This document shows, in pieces, positions 1-5,917 of a stretch of 7,341 nt of DNA. Position numbers and translations under genes: made by a program. Within the stretch, counting starts at the first letter, position 1. The number at the start of each line of letters is the position of its first letter. The notes below the pieces were generated by a model. The model searched no databases and had not been told where the DNA came from. It saw nothing but the letters and a program-made list of their open reading frames with translations. The stretch lies in contig SLJD01000060.1 of assembly GCA_007135295.1 (NCBI GenBank), positions 1 to 7,341 on the forward strand. The letters are read 5' to 3'. The stretch comes from Phycisphaerales bacterium (GTDB lineage Bacteria; Planctomycetota; Phycisphaerae; Phycisphaerales; SM1A02).

Positions 1-203
1 CGTTGCAGGATCAGATCGACCGGGTGAATGAACTGCAGCAGGACGCCAAGGAAGCGATGGAGGATCTTGCCGCCGGCCGTCGTGATGACGTGGAAACTGT
101 CATGATCGCCACCCAGAAGGCCGATACGGCATTCAGGCTCCTTCTTCAGGTTCGCAACAAGGTGATGGACGCTTATGAGGAAATTAAGCAGGTGAGAATC
201 TGA
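1..203 (+). CDS. fliE: FliE, flagellar hook-basal body adaptor (C-terminal part)
   Basis: FliE is a small exported protein that links the MS-ring (FliF) to the proximal rod. The reading frame is open at the left edge and stops with TGA at 201-203. About 66 codons are visible, against roughly 100-110 residues for a whole FliE, so about a third is missing on the left. The TTG at base 3 is only the first in-frame start-like codon and is unlikely to be the true start. The closing segment, with LLQVRNKVMDAYEEIKQVRI at the very C-terminus, matches the family signature (a VRNK..xAYxEI helix ending in a short hydrophobic tail), and the preceding T-x-K-A-D-x-A-F pattern is also typical. fliF lies downstream, the usual partner order. 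From operon convention flgB and flgC would be expected further left, which cannot be seen here. Confidence 0.9.
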   Translation, partial: LQDQIDRVNELQQDAKEAMEDLAAGRRDDVETVMIATQKADTAFRLLLQVRNKVMDAYEEIKQVRI

Positions 204-315
204 TCCTGGAGGGATCGGCGGTCCGCGAGCGACGACCGAGGCCAGGAGGGCCGGGTCCGCGTGACGCCGATTCACGGAGGAACGACTCGTCATCGTCAGG
301 CAGGAGGCCGACTCG
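204..315 (+). other. fliE-fliF intergenic spacer with repeated GGAGG motifs
   Basis: This 112-base gap separates fliE from fliF. It has no convincing gene. GGAGG-type cores occur at about 207-211, 244-248, 276-280 and 302-307, and only the last is placed correctly for fliF. The octamer GGTCCGCG occurs twice (220-227 and 254-261). I could not find a clear sigma-70, sigma-28 or sigma-54 promoter, nor a hairpin plus U-tract terminator. A GTG frame starting at 261 runs into fliF in another register and is probably a shadow. The spacer could hold a regulatory leader or be plain untranslated operon sequence. Confidence 0.5.
302..307 (+). promoter_or_regulatory. Shine-Dalgarno site of fliF
   Basis: AGGAGG lies 8 bases before the ATG at 316. 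It supports that start. An in-frame TGA at 262-264 prevents any much longer FliF N-terminus, and no other ATG, GTG or TTG lies between that stop and 316 in the frame. Confidence 0.8.
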
Positions 316-1974
316 ATGCAGGTGCTGCAACGTCTGATACAAACCATTCACGCCCAACTGCGTGGATTGAACGCCACCACGAAAATGCTCATCGGCTCGC
401 TGATGATCATCATCGTGATGACGCTGTTCCTCGTTGCGTTGTACGCCGGCCGATCGAGCATGGCGGTCCTGCCGATCGAACTGGCGGGTGACAGCCGCAC
501 GCAGGCGCTGAACTACCTGGAGACGATGAACATTTCGTACCAGGAGCGTGACGGCCGCCTGTACGTCCCGTCGGATCAGAAGTACACCGTGCTTGCGCAG
601 CTCCACGAAAGCCGCCTGATCGATGGCGCGCAGATCGACTTTTCAACCCTGATCGAGCAGGACAGCCCTTTCCGCAGCCGGCACCAGAATCAGCAGCGGG
701 TCATGATCGCGAAGATGAGCGTGCTCGGCAGCATGATTGAAGCGATGGATGATGTCTCGCGGGCGAAGGTGCTCATTGATCAGCCGGAAGGCCTGCCAGG
801 CATCGGCCGGGCGAACATCCGGCCTGAGGCGTCGGTCAACGTTGTCACACGGACATCGGAGATCAATCAGACGATGGTGGACGCGATCGCGAATCTCGTG
901 GCCAGTTCCGTGGCCGGGATGCCCGCGGAGAACGTCACCGTGGTGGACGCGCGTGCGGGCCGATCGTGGCGGGCGCGGAATGATGAGGATCTGTCCGGCC
1001 ACCGCCATCTTGAGATTAAGGAAGCCCATGAGGTTTATCTGCGAAGGAAGATTCAGGAAGCGCTGGTTCACATCCCCGGTGCGGTCGTCTCCGTCAACGT
1101 GATCCCCGACACGACGTCGGAGATTCTGCAGCGGCGGTCGTTCGATGAACCGCGGCTGGGCGTCGCGCGGGAGCAGATGCGGAACTTCCTCGCCCAGGGC
1201 GGAGCATCGGGAGGCGAGCCCGGCGTGCTCCCGAATACTGGCGTCAGCATTGCCGGCAGTGACGCCGGGGGCCGGCAGATGTCCGACGAAAGATCTGACA
1301 CCCGCATGGTTCCTCGTTTTCCCGAGGAGACGAGCCGGGTGAACGATCCTCGCGGTTTCGCGCAGGTGGTCAACACGACGATCGGCGTGCCGAAGTCGTA
1401 CTTCGTGCGCCTGTTCCGGTTCGAGCAGGAGGATGATGACGTTGACCCGACCGCGGCGCAGCTCGATGAGGTCTATGAGCGTTATGCGGACCGACTGCGT
1501 GAGTACGTCCGGCCGTTGATCGCCGCCGGCGCGGACGGCGCGGAGCCGGGAACGGTCGTTGTCAACATGGTGCACGACTTCGAGGATGTGATGCCTGCTG
1601 CCCGTGCGGGCGCGAGCACGCCGGCCGCCGGGGGGATCGCCGGCGAAGGCGTGGATGGGCTCGTCAAGTATGCCGGGCTCGGCACATTGGCGCTGATCAG
1701 TCTGGCGATGATGTTCCTGATGGTGCGGCGTGCCAACACGCGGGAAGAGCTTCCGACCGCGCAGGAACTGGTGGGTGTCCCGCCGGCTCTTCAGGTCGAT
1801 GAGACGGAGATGGTCGGGGAGGCCGATGAGGACGCCCCGGTAATGGAAGGGATCGAAATGGATGACGAAGCGCTTCGTCACCAGCAGATGCTCGATCAGA
1901 TCAACGACATGATCAGCACCGATCCGGATGAGGCGGCCGGGCTATTGCGTCGGTGGATGAAGCACGAGCAGTGA
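316..1974 (+). CDS. fliF: FliF, flagellar MS-ring protein
   Basis: FliF forms the MS-ring in the inner membrane, the base on which rotor, rod and export gate assemble. The 552 residues fit the usual 550-570. A short cytoplasmic N-terminus is followed by a membrane segment at about 24-45, then a YscJ/FliF ring-building region at about 47-215 (VLPIELAGDS, then LIDGAQIDFS, then a conserved ENVTVVDARAG close). A FliF C-type periplasmic region covers about 235-425, with an acidic and Gly/Ser-rich linker near 295-345 and the segment VPKSYFVRLFR at 358-368. A second membrane segment lies at about 452-470. The cytoplasmic tail ends in QMLDQINDMISTDPDEAAGLLRRWMKHEQ-like sequence (524-552), the type of helix that binds the FliG N-domain. 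The start is fixed by AGGAGG at 302-307. The stop is 13 bases before fliG, so the partners are co-translated. The periplasmic half is divergent from enterobacterial FliF as I remember it, but nothing essential looks missing. Confidence 0.95.
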   Translation: MQVLQRLIQTIHAQLRGLNATTKMLIGSLMIIIVMTLFLVALYAGRSSMAVLPIELAGDSRTQALNYLETMNISYQERDGRLYVPSDQKYTVLAQLHESRLIDGAQIDFSTLIEQDSPFRSRHQNQQRVMIAKMSVLGSMIEAMDDVSRAKVLIDQPEGLPGIGRANIRPEASVNVVTRTSEINQTMVDAIANLVASSVAGMPAENVTVVDARAGRSWRARNDEDLSGHRHLEIKEAHEVYLRRKIQEALVHIPGAVVSVNVIPDTTSEILQRRSFDEPRLGVAREQMRNFLAQGGASGGEPGVLPNTGVSIAGSDAGGRQMSDERSDTRMVPRFPEETSRVNDPRGFAQVVNTTIGVPKSYFVRLFRFEQEDDDVDPTAAQLDEVYERYADRLREYVRPLIAAGADGAEPGTVVVNMVHDFEDVMPAARAGASTPAAGGIAGEGVDGLVKYAGLGTLALISLAMMFLMVRRANTREELPTAQELVGVPPALQVDETEMVGEADEDAPVMEGIEMDDEALRHQQMLDQINDMISTDPDEAAGLLRRWMKHEQ

Positions 1975-1978
1975 AAGG
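1974..1978 (+). promoter_or_regulatory. Shine-Dalgarno site of fliG
   Basis: AAAGG begins at the last base of the fliF stop codon and lies 9 bases before the fliG ATG at 1988. The fliF stop also reads GTGA, but the GTG frame at 1971 has no family support. The ATG at 1988 gives a FliG N-terminus of normal length. Confidence 0.6.
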
Positions 1979-1987
1979 CCAAGCCGT

Positions 1988-3028
1988 ATGGTGTTCCGCC
2001 CCGGTCAGAAACTTCCCAACTCACCAGAGGAACTCGATGGCGCGACCAAAGCAGCCGTCCTGTTGCTGACCGTGGATCAGGACGCGGCCGCCACGTTGCT
2101 CAAGGAAATGCCGTCAGAGATGGTCGAAGAAGTGACGCGGCATCTGGCGTCACTCGGTGAGGTTCCCAAGCCCCTGAGCGAAGCCATCGTGGAAGAGTTC
2201 TACACGATGCGCCTGGCGGCGAAGTATGCCCGTGAAGGGGGACTCGACTACGCCAAGCAACTGCTCAAGAACTCGCTTGATCCGAAACTCGCTGAGAAGG
2301 TCATCTCCCAGATTCAGACGCAGGTGCAGAAGACGCCGTTCTCTTTCCTGCAGAAGGCGGAGAGTGAGAACCTCCTGACGTTCATTCAGGATGAGCATCC
2401 GCAGACGATCGCACTGATCATGAGCCACCTGCCGCATCACAAGGCGGCGGAGATTCTCGTCGGCCTTGCGCCGCAGAAGCAGATCGAGGTCGTCCGGCGT
2501 GTGGCGAACATGGAGCAGACCAACCCGGAGGTCATCCGCGAGGTGGAGTCCGGCCTCGAATCGCGGCTGTCGAACATGCTCATGCATTCCATGGAGCGGG
2601 TCGGCGGCGTGGAGACGGTCGCGGAAATGCTCAACCTCTCCGATCGGGCCACGGAGAAGTCGATCATGGAAGGCATCGAAGCCGAGGACCCGGATCTGGT
2701 CGAGGAAATCCGCCGGCTCATGTTCGTCTTCGAAGACATTCTCCTCGTCAACGACAAGGGGATTCAGTCCGTTCTCAAAGAGGTCGACAACGACGAACTC
2801 TGCCTGGCGCTCAAGACGGCGAGCGAGGAACTCAAGGAGAAGATCTTCTCCAACATGTCCGGCCGGGCATCGGAGCTCATCAAGGAGGACATGGAATACA
2901 TGGGGCCGGTCCGCATCAGCGATGTCGAAGCTGCCCAGCAACGCATTGTCGATATCGTCCGACGCCTCGAAGACGCGGGCGAGATCATCATCTCCGGCCG
3001 GGGTGGTGAGAAGGATGTCGTCGTATGA
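1988..3028 (+). CDS. fliG: FliG, flagellar motor switch and rotor protein
   Basis: FliG sits on the cytoplasmic face of the MS-ring, binds FliF and FliM, and meets the MotA stator to produce torque and switching. The 346 residues fit the family (about 330-350). The N-terminal domain (about 15-105) contains KAAVLLLTVDQDAAATLLKE. The middle domain has the EHPQ motif at 136-139 (FliM binding). A Gly-Gly at 206-207 sits in the hinge region, and the MFVF motif is at 245-248. In the C-terminal domain the five charged residues known from E. coli FliG (K264, R281, D288, D289, R297) align without gaps to K276, R293, E300, D301 and R309, so the torque helix is intact, with a conservative D-to-E change at 300. 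The C-terminus adds a short polar tail (ISGRGGEKDVVV). The stop codon is inside ATGA at 3025-3028, which opens a 26-codon frame reaching the fliH start. Confidence 0.97.
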   Translation: MVFRPGQKLPNSPEELDGATKAAVLLLTVDQDAAATLLKEMPSEMVEEVTRHLASLGEVPKPLSEAIVEEFYTMRLAAKYAREGGLDYAKQLLKNSLDPKLAEKVISQIQTQVQKTPFSFLQKAESENLLTFIQDEHPQTIALIMSHLPHHKAAEILVGLAPQKQIEVVRRVANMEQTNPEVIREVESGLESRLSNMLMHSMERVGGVETVAEMLNLSDRATEKSIMEGIEAEDPDLVEEIRRLMFVFEDILLVNDKGIQSVLKEVDNDELCLALKTASEELKEKIFSNMSGRASELIKEDMEYMGPVRISDVEAAQQRIVDIVRRLEDAGEIIISGRGGEKDVVV

Positions 3029-3105
3029 GTCGGGCGGCATCAGTCCGTCATTCAAGCGACCGTGTTATCGCATGGCCGTGTCCTGCGGGGGTGGTTGACG
3101 CATGA
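3025..3105 (+). CDS. 26-codon mini-ORF bridging fliG and fliH
   Basis: The ATG at 3025 overlaps the fliG stop (ATGA), and the frame ends in a TGA at 3103-3105 that overlaps the fliH start in a second ATGA (3102-3105). AAGGA at 3011-3015 lies 9 bases before this ATG, a reasonable ribosome site inside the fliG 3' end. The peptide begins MSRAASVRHSSDRV and ends PCPAGVVDA. It has no membrane segment or known motif. It fills the 73-base fliG-fliH gap exactly, and fliH itself has only a weak, GGGGTGG-like ribosome site. I infer either a coupling peptide that delivers ribosomes to fliH or a small uncharacterised protein. Chance is also possible because the frame is so short. Confidence 0.35.
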   Translation: MSRAASVRHSSDRVIAWPCPAGVVDA

Positions 3106-3914
3106 CGGTGATCAAGAACAGGCAGGCCGACCGGCTGCTCAATGAGGCGATCGTGCTCGACCTTGGTGATCTGCATCAGCAGGGCGAAGCCATCCTCGAA
3201 CGCGCCCGTGCCGAAGCAAAGCAGATCAAGCAGCGCGGGCAGGCCGAGGCCGATCAGCTTGTCGCCGAGGCGTCGGACAAGGGGTATCAGCAAGGGTATG
3301 ACAAGGGCCTCGCCGAGGGGCGATCCGTCGGCGAGCAGTCCGCTCGCGAGGAGACCATCGCCGAGTACCGGCAGAAACTCGATCAGTTGCTGGAGAACTG
3401 GCAGGCGGCAGTTTCGCAGTGGGATGCTGATCGTCAGCACCTGCTCATGCAGGGGCGTGAGGAAGTGCTCACGCTCGCGATGGCGATTGCGGAGAAGGTC
3501 GTCTATCGCGTCGTCGACATCGACCCGACGGTCATTCAGGATCAGGTGGCCGAAGCACTGCAGCTTATCACCCGACCGAGCAGTGTCGCGGTGACGATCC
3601 ACCCCGATGATCGGCCGGCGGTCGAGGACGTGCTGCCAGAGTTGTTGCAGAATATTCGGCAATGCCGGGAAGCCACGCTGGTTGAGGACCCTTCGATGAC
3701 GCGAGGCGGCTGTGTGGTCTCAACTGAAGGCGGTCAGATTGACGCCCGGATCGAACAGCAGATTGACCGCATCGTCGACACCTTGCTGCCGACGGGGACG
3801 AATGAAACTGAAGCAGCGAAGACGGTCGGCGACGAAGCATTGGCGATCGATCCGGATTCAAATGTTGCTGAACCGCCGGCTGAGAAGGATGAAAGCGCCC
3901 GGGATCAATCATGA
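3102..3914 (+). CDS. fliH: FliH, flagellar export ATPase regulator/stator
   Basis: FliH binds the FliI ATPase, restrains its activity and tethers it to the export gate and C-ring. The protein has 270 residues. The N-terminal 20 residues are followed by a charged, Ala/Glu/Lys/Gln-rich coiled coil (about 24-60). Five glycines spaced every fourth residue then occur at 61, 65, 69, 73 and 77 (GYQQGYDKGLAEGRSVG), the GxxxG repeat known from FliH helices. A second helical stretch leads to the FliH/SctL C-terminal domain (about 115-230), with EEVLTLAMAIAEKVVYRV and the terminal RGGCVVSTEGGQIDARIEQQ, typical of the family. Residues 231-270 are a disordered acidic tail. An in-frame TGA at 3096-3098 limits upstream extension, so ATG 3102 is the earliest start. 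The N-terminus has no Trp (only W100 and W107), whereas E. coli FliH uses N-terminal Trp residues to dock on FlhA and FliN. Docking here may differ. Confidence 0.92.
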   Translation: MTVIKNRQADRLLNEAIVLDLGDLHQQGEAILERARAEAKQIKQRGQAEADQLVAEASDKGYQQGYDKGLAEGRSVGEQSAREETIAEYRQKLDQLLENWQAAVSQWDADRQHLLMQGREEVLTLAMAIAEKVVYRVVDIDPTVIQDQVAEALQLITRPSSVAVTIHPDDRPAVEDVLPELLQNIRQCREATLVEDPSMTRGGCVVSTEGGQIDARIEQQIDRIVDTLLPTGTNETEAAKTVGDEALAIDPDSNVAEPPAEKDESARDQS

Positions 3915-3934
3915 TGGGCGGTATCGATTGTTGA
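3911..3934 (+). promoter_or_regulatory. 7-codon mini-ORF at the fliH-fliI junction
   Basis: The ATG at 3911 overlaps the fliH stop (ATGA at 3911-3914). It opens the frame MMGGIDC, closed by TGA at 3932-3934, one base before the fliI ATG at 3936. fliI lacks a well-placed ribosome site: the nearest candidate, GGGCGG at 3916-3921, is 14 bases away. Ribosomes ending fliH could restart here, end again, and restart on fliI. This is inference. The unit is far too short to be recognised as a gene. Confidence 0.3.
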
Positions 3935-3935
3935 C

Positions 3936-5348
3936 ATGACCGACCTGCATCTGAACAACCAGTTGCGCACGCTTGAGCAGATTCAACCCCGGCGGATCGT
4001 CGGCTCGGTGGATGCTGTGCGCGGCTTGAGCATCCTTGTGCGTGACCTGCCCCTTCCGGTCGGCGCTCTGGTCAGTGTTCGCCACAACGGCCGGGGGCGA
4101 GCCACCCAGCCGATCGCCCGCGGGGAAGTTGTCGGCTTTGACGGCAGCAAGAGTGTGGTCATGCTGTTCGGCCCCGGAGACGGCATATCGCCGGGCATGC
4201 CGGTCGTCGGCGAGCAGTCTGCCCAGACGGCCCAGGTCGGCGAATCGCTGCTCGGGCGTATCATGAACGGGCTCGGTCAACCGATCGACGGTGGCGCCCC
4301 GTTGCGCGATACGGTGGCGCGACCCATCAACCCTCCACCCACTTCCGCCATGTCCCGCCGGTGTATCGACCAAGCCCTGCCGACCGGAGTGCGCGTGATC
4401 GATGCGATGGCGACGCTCGGCAAGGGACAGCGGGTCGGCGTCTTTGCCGGGCCGGGAGTCGGCAAGTCGACGCTCCTTGCCTCGATTGCGCGCAACTGCG
4501 AAGCCGATGTCAGCGTAATCGCAATGGTGGGTGAACGCGGCCGCGAGGTGCGTGAATTCGTTGAGCAGACGCTCGGCCCGGACGGCCTGGCACGATCGGT
4601 GGTGATCGTGGCGACGGGTGACGAATCGCCGCTGCTGCGTGTTCGGGCGGCGTTGCTCGCAGCGACGGTTTCGGAGTATTTTTGCGACCTCGGTCGGGAT
4701 GTCATGCTCATGATGGATTCGATCACGCGGCTGGCTCAGGCGCAGCGGCAGATAGGCTTGAACGTTGGAGAGCAGCCGTCAACGAAGGGGTACACGCCGT
4801 CGGTGTTCGCCATCCTGCCGACGCTGCTCGAACGGGCCGGGGCGATGGAGTGCGGCGGGTCGGTCACCGGGATCTACAGTGTGCTCGTCGAAGGTGATGA
4901 CCTCACCGAGCCGGTTTCCGACGCAGCGCGGGGCATCCTTGACGGGCATATCGCGCTGTCGCGCAAGTTGGCCGGTCAGGGTTTCTTTCCGGCGGTTGAT
5001 CCAATGGAATCGATTTCGCGCGTGGCTGATGCCGTCTGCGATGAGCATCATATCTCCGCCCGCCGGACACTGCTGCGGCTGATGTCGGCGTATGCGGAAG
5101 CTGAGGAACTGATTCGCATCGGCGCGTATGCCCAGGGCTCGAACCCTGATTGCGACGTGGCGATCGCGTTGAAGTCCTCGATCGATGAGTTCCTGCGACA
5201 GGATGCGAGGCAGTCCGCATCGTACCCGCACACCTGCCGGGCGCTCATTGAGCTTGCCGCCGCTGCGGAACAGCATGAAGCTGGCCGCCGGCCACCCGCC
5301 ACAGCAAATGGGCAGGCGGGTCATGCCGCATCGGGCGCCGGTCGATGA
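3936..5348 (+). CDS. fliI: FliI, flagellum-specific type III export ATPase
   Basis: FliI is the hexameric ATPase that, with FliH and FliJ, helps load substrates into the flagellar type III export gate. It belongs to the F1-beta/SctN family. The N-terminal beta-barrel domain covers about 15-90. The ATPase core has Walker A GPGVGKST at 172-179 (Lys177), the GERGREVREF motif with the catalytic Glu200, and Walker B ending LMMDSITRLAQAQRQIG with Asp261. Lys177, Glu200 and Asp261 are spaced exactly as K188, E211 and D272 of Salmonella FliI, so the enzyme should be active. The segment NVGEQPSTKGYTPSVF at 276-291 is a family hallmark. The C-terminal helical domain (about 370-445) ends in a polar Ala/Gly/His-rich tail, making 470 residues, slightly longer than the usual 435-460. 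An in-frame TGA at 3912-3914 bounds the start. Its position after fliH and before fliJ rules for the flagellar rather than the injectisome paralogue. Confidence 0.97.
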   Translation: MTDLHLNNQLRTLEQIQPRRIVGSVDAVRGLSILVRDLPLPVGALVSVRHNGRGRATQPIARGEVVGFDGSKSVVMLFGPGDGISPGMPVVGEQSAQTAQVGESLLGRIMNGLGQPIDGGAPLRDTVARPINPPPTSAMSRRCIDQALPTGVRVIDAMATLGKGQRVGVFAGPGVGKSTLLASIARNCEADVSVIAMVGERGREVREFVEQTLGPDGLARSVVIVATGDESPLLRVRAALLAATVSEYFCDLGRDVMLMMDSITRLAQAQRQIGLNVGEQPSTKGYTPSVFAILPTLLERAGAMECGGSVTGIYSVLVEGDDLTEPVSDAARGILDGHIALSRKLAGQGFFPAVDPMESISRVADAVCDEHHISARRTLLRLMSAYAEAEELIRIGAYAQGSNPDCDVAIALKSSIDEFLRQDARQSASYPHTCRALIELAAAAEQHEAGRRPPATANGQAGHAASGAGR

Positions 5349-5371
5349 GATGGACGGGAGCGTGTGTGTAG
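5345..5371 (+). promoter_or_regulatory. 8-codon mini-ORF at the fliI-fliJ junction
   Basis: The ATG at 5345 overlaps the fliI stop (ATGA at 5345-5348) and opens the frame MRWTGACV, closed by TAG at 5369-5371. It ends 18 bases before the fliJ ATG and just ahead of the fliJ ribosome site. It may keep ribosomes on the message across the 41-base gap, but fliJ also has its own site, so the need is weaker here. This is inference from position only. Confidence 0.25.
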
Positions 5372-5376
5372 ACGCC

Positions 5377-5381
5377 GGGAG
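5377..5381 (+). promoter_or_regulatory. Shine-Dalgarno site deciding the fliJ start
   Basis: GGGAG lies 8 bases before the ATG at 5390. A GTG at 5381 is in the same frame but overlaps this site, so it cannot use it. The ATG at 5390 is therefore the better start. Confidence 0.65.
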
Positions 5382-5389
5382 TGCCAGCC

Positions 5390-5917
5390 ATGGCTCGATT
5401 TCAATTTTCATTACAACCCGTGCTCGACGCCCGGCATCGTGTTGAGCAGAAGAAACAGCGCGAGTTCGCGGAGATCCAGGCCAGACGGCAGGAACTCGAG
5501 CAACAGCTCCGCACGTATCAGAGCCACCTCGCCAGCGACAAGTCCGAGCTGCGCGCCGATCTGCACGGCTCGATCGACGTCCAGGCGCTTCGGCTCCGGG
5601 CCGGGGCTTCGCTGCACGTGATGCGAAAAGCCCAGCGGATCGTGCTTGAACTCGCTGGAGTGCACAAGCAGTTGGAGCGCGCACGGAACGATCTGCTCGA
5701 AGCGTCACGCCAGCGGCGGGCGGTGGAACTGCTCCGCGACAAGCGGTACGAGCAGTGGCTTGCGGAGCAGAAGCGAGTTGAAGCGGCTGCGCTTGATGAA
5801 ATGGCGGTCATGCGTGCTGGCGCTCGGCCGTTCGGTGCCGCTGAGATCAAAGATGAATCCGAGTATGGTCACGAGTCGCGGGTTGGATCGACCGTTCGGG
5901 AGGAGCAGTGGCGATGA
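5390..5917 (+). CDS. fliJ: FliJ, flagellar export ATPase central stalk/chaperone escort
   Basis: FliJ is a small coiled-coil protein that inserts into the FliI ring, like the F1 gamma subunit, and helps couple it to the export gate. From ATG 5390 it has 175 residues, longer than the E. coli protein (about 147). The N-terminus MARFQFSLQPVLDARHRVEQ is the family signature (M..F.F.LQPVLD.R...E). Almost the whole chain to about residue 140 is charged helix with no Gly/Pro breaks other than near 60-75 and 90, consistent with an antiparallel two-helix coiled coil. AALDEMAV near 133-140 matches the usual LDE close. The last 30 residues are polar and probably disordered. The GTG at 5381 would add three residues but overlaps the ribosome site. 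The stop is inside ATGA (5914-5917), overlapping the next gene. Confidence 0.9.
   Translation: MARFQFSLQPVLDARHRVEQKKQREFAEIQARRQELEQQLRTYQSHLASDKSELRADLHGSIDVQALRLRAGASLHVMRKAQRIVLELAGVHKQLERARNDLLEASRQRRAVELLRDKRYEQWLAEQKRVEAAALDEMAVMRAGARPFGAAEIKDESEYGHESRVGSTVREEQWR
5898..5905 (+). promoter_or_regulatory. Shine-Dalgarno site deciding the MotE-like start
   Basis: GGGAGGAG lies inside the end of fliJ. The spacing to ATG 5914 is 8 bases. A GTG at 5908 in the same frame is only 2 bases away and too close. ATG 5914 is chosen, giving a 4-base ATGA overlap with fliJ. Confidence 0.75.

Noticed and set aside
261..491. GTG-initiated 76-codon frame from the fliE-fliF spacer into fliF
   Set aside because: Most of it overlaps the membrane-segment coding of fliF in another register. 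There is no family likeness, and FliF explains the bases.
643..1881. 412-codon open frame on the minus strand opposite fliF
   Set aside because: It is antisense to a well-supported FliF. The product is His/Arg/Asp-rich, lacks domain signatures, and has the look of a reverse-complement shadow in GC-rich DNA.
1971..2066. GTG overlapping the fliF stop (GTGA) opening a frame of about 31 codons into fliG
   Set aside because: fliG has its own AAAGG site and ATG 17 bases later. The GTG frame lies largely inside fliG, so it does not match the ATGA relay pattern of later junctions.
2150..3055. 301-codon open frame on the minus strand opposite fliG
   Set aside because: It lies opposite a FliG with all key residues. 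Its Leu/Arg/Asp-rich product has no recognisable motif.
2466..3098. 210-codon + strand frame inside fliG reaching toward fliH
   Set aside because: The product is almost entirely Arg and Ser, a typical out-of-register reading of a GC-rich gene. It has no start or ribosome-site support.
3936..5348. Injectisome ATPase SctN or an ATP synthase subunit instead of FliI
   Set aside because: The neighbours fliE-fliF-fliG-fliH before it and fliJ after it are all flagellar, and motif spacing matches FliI exactly at the catalytic residues.
4779..5708. 309-codon open frame on the minus strand opposite fliI and fliJ
   Set aside because: It crosses two well-supported genes on the other strand, and its composition (Arg/Ala/Ser-rich) is that of a shadow frame.
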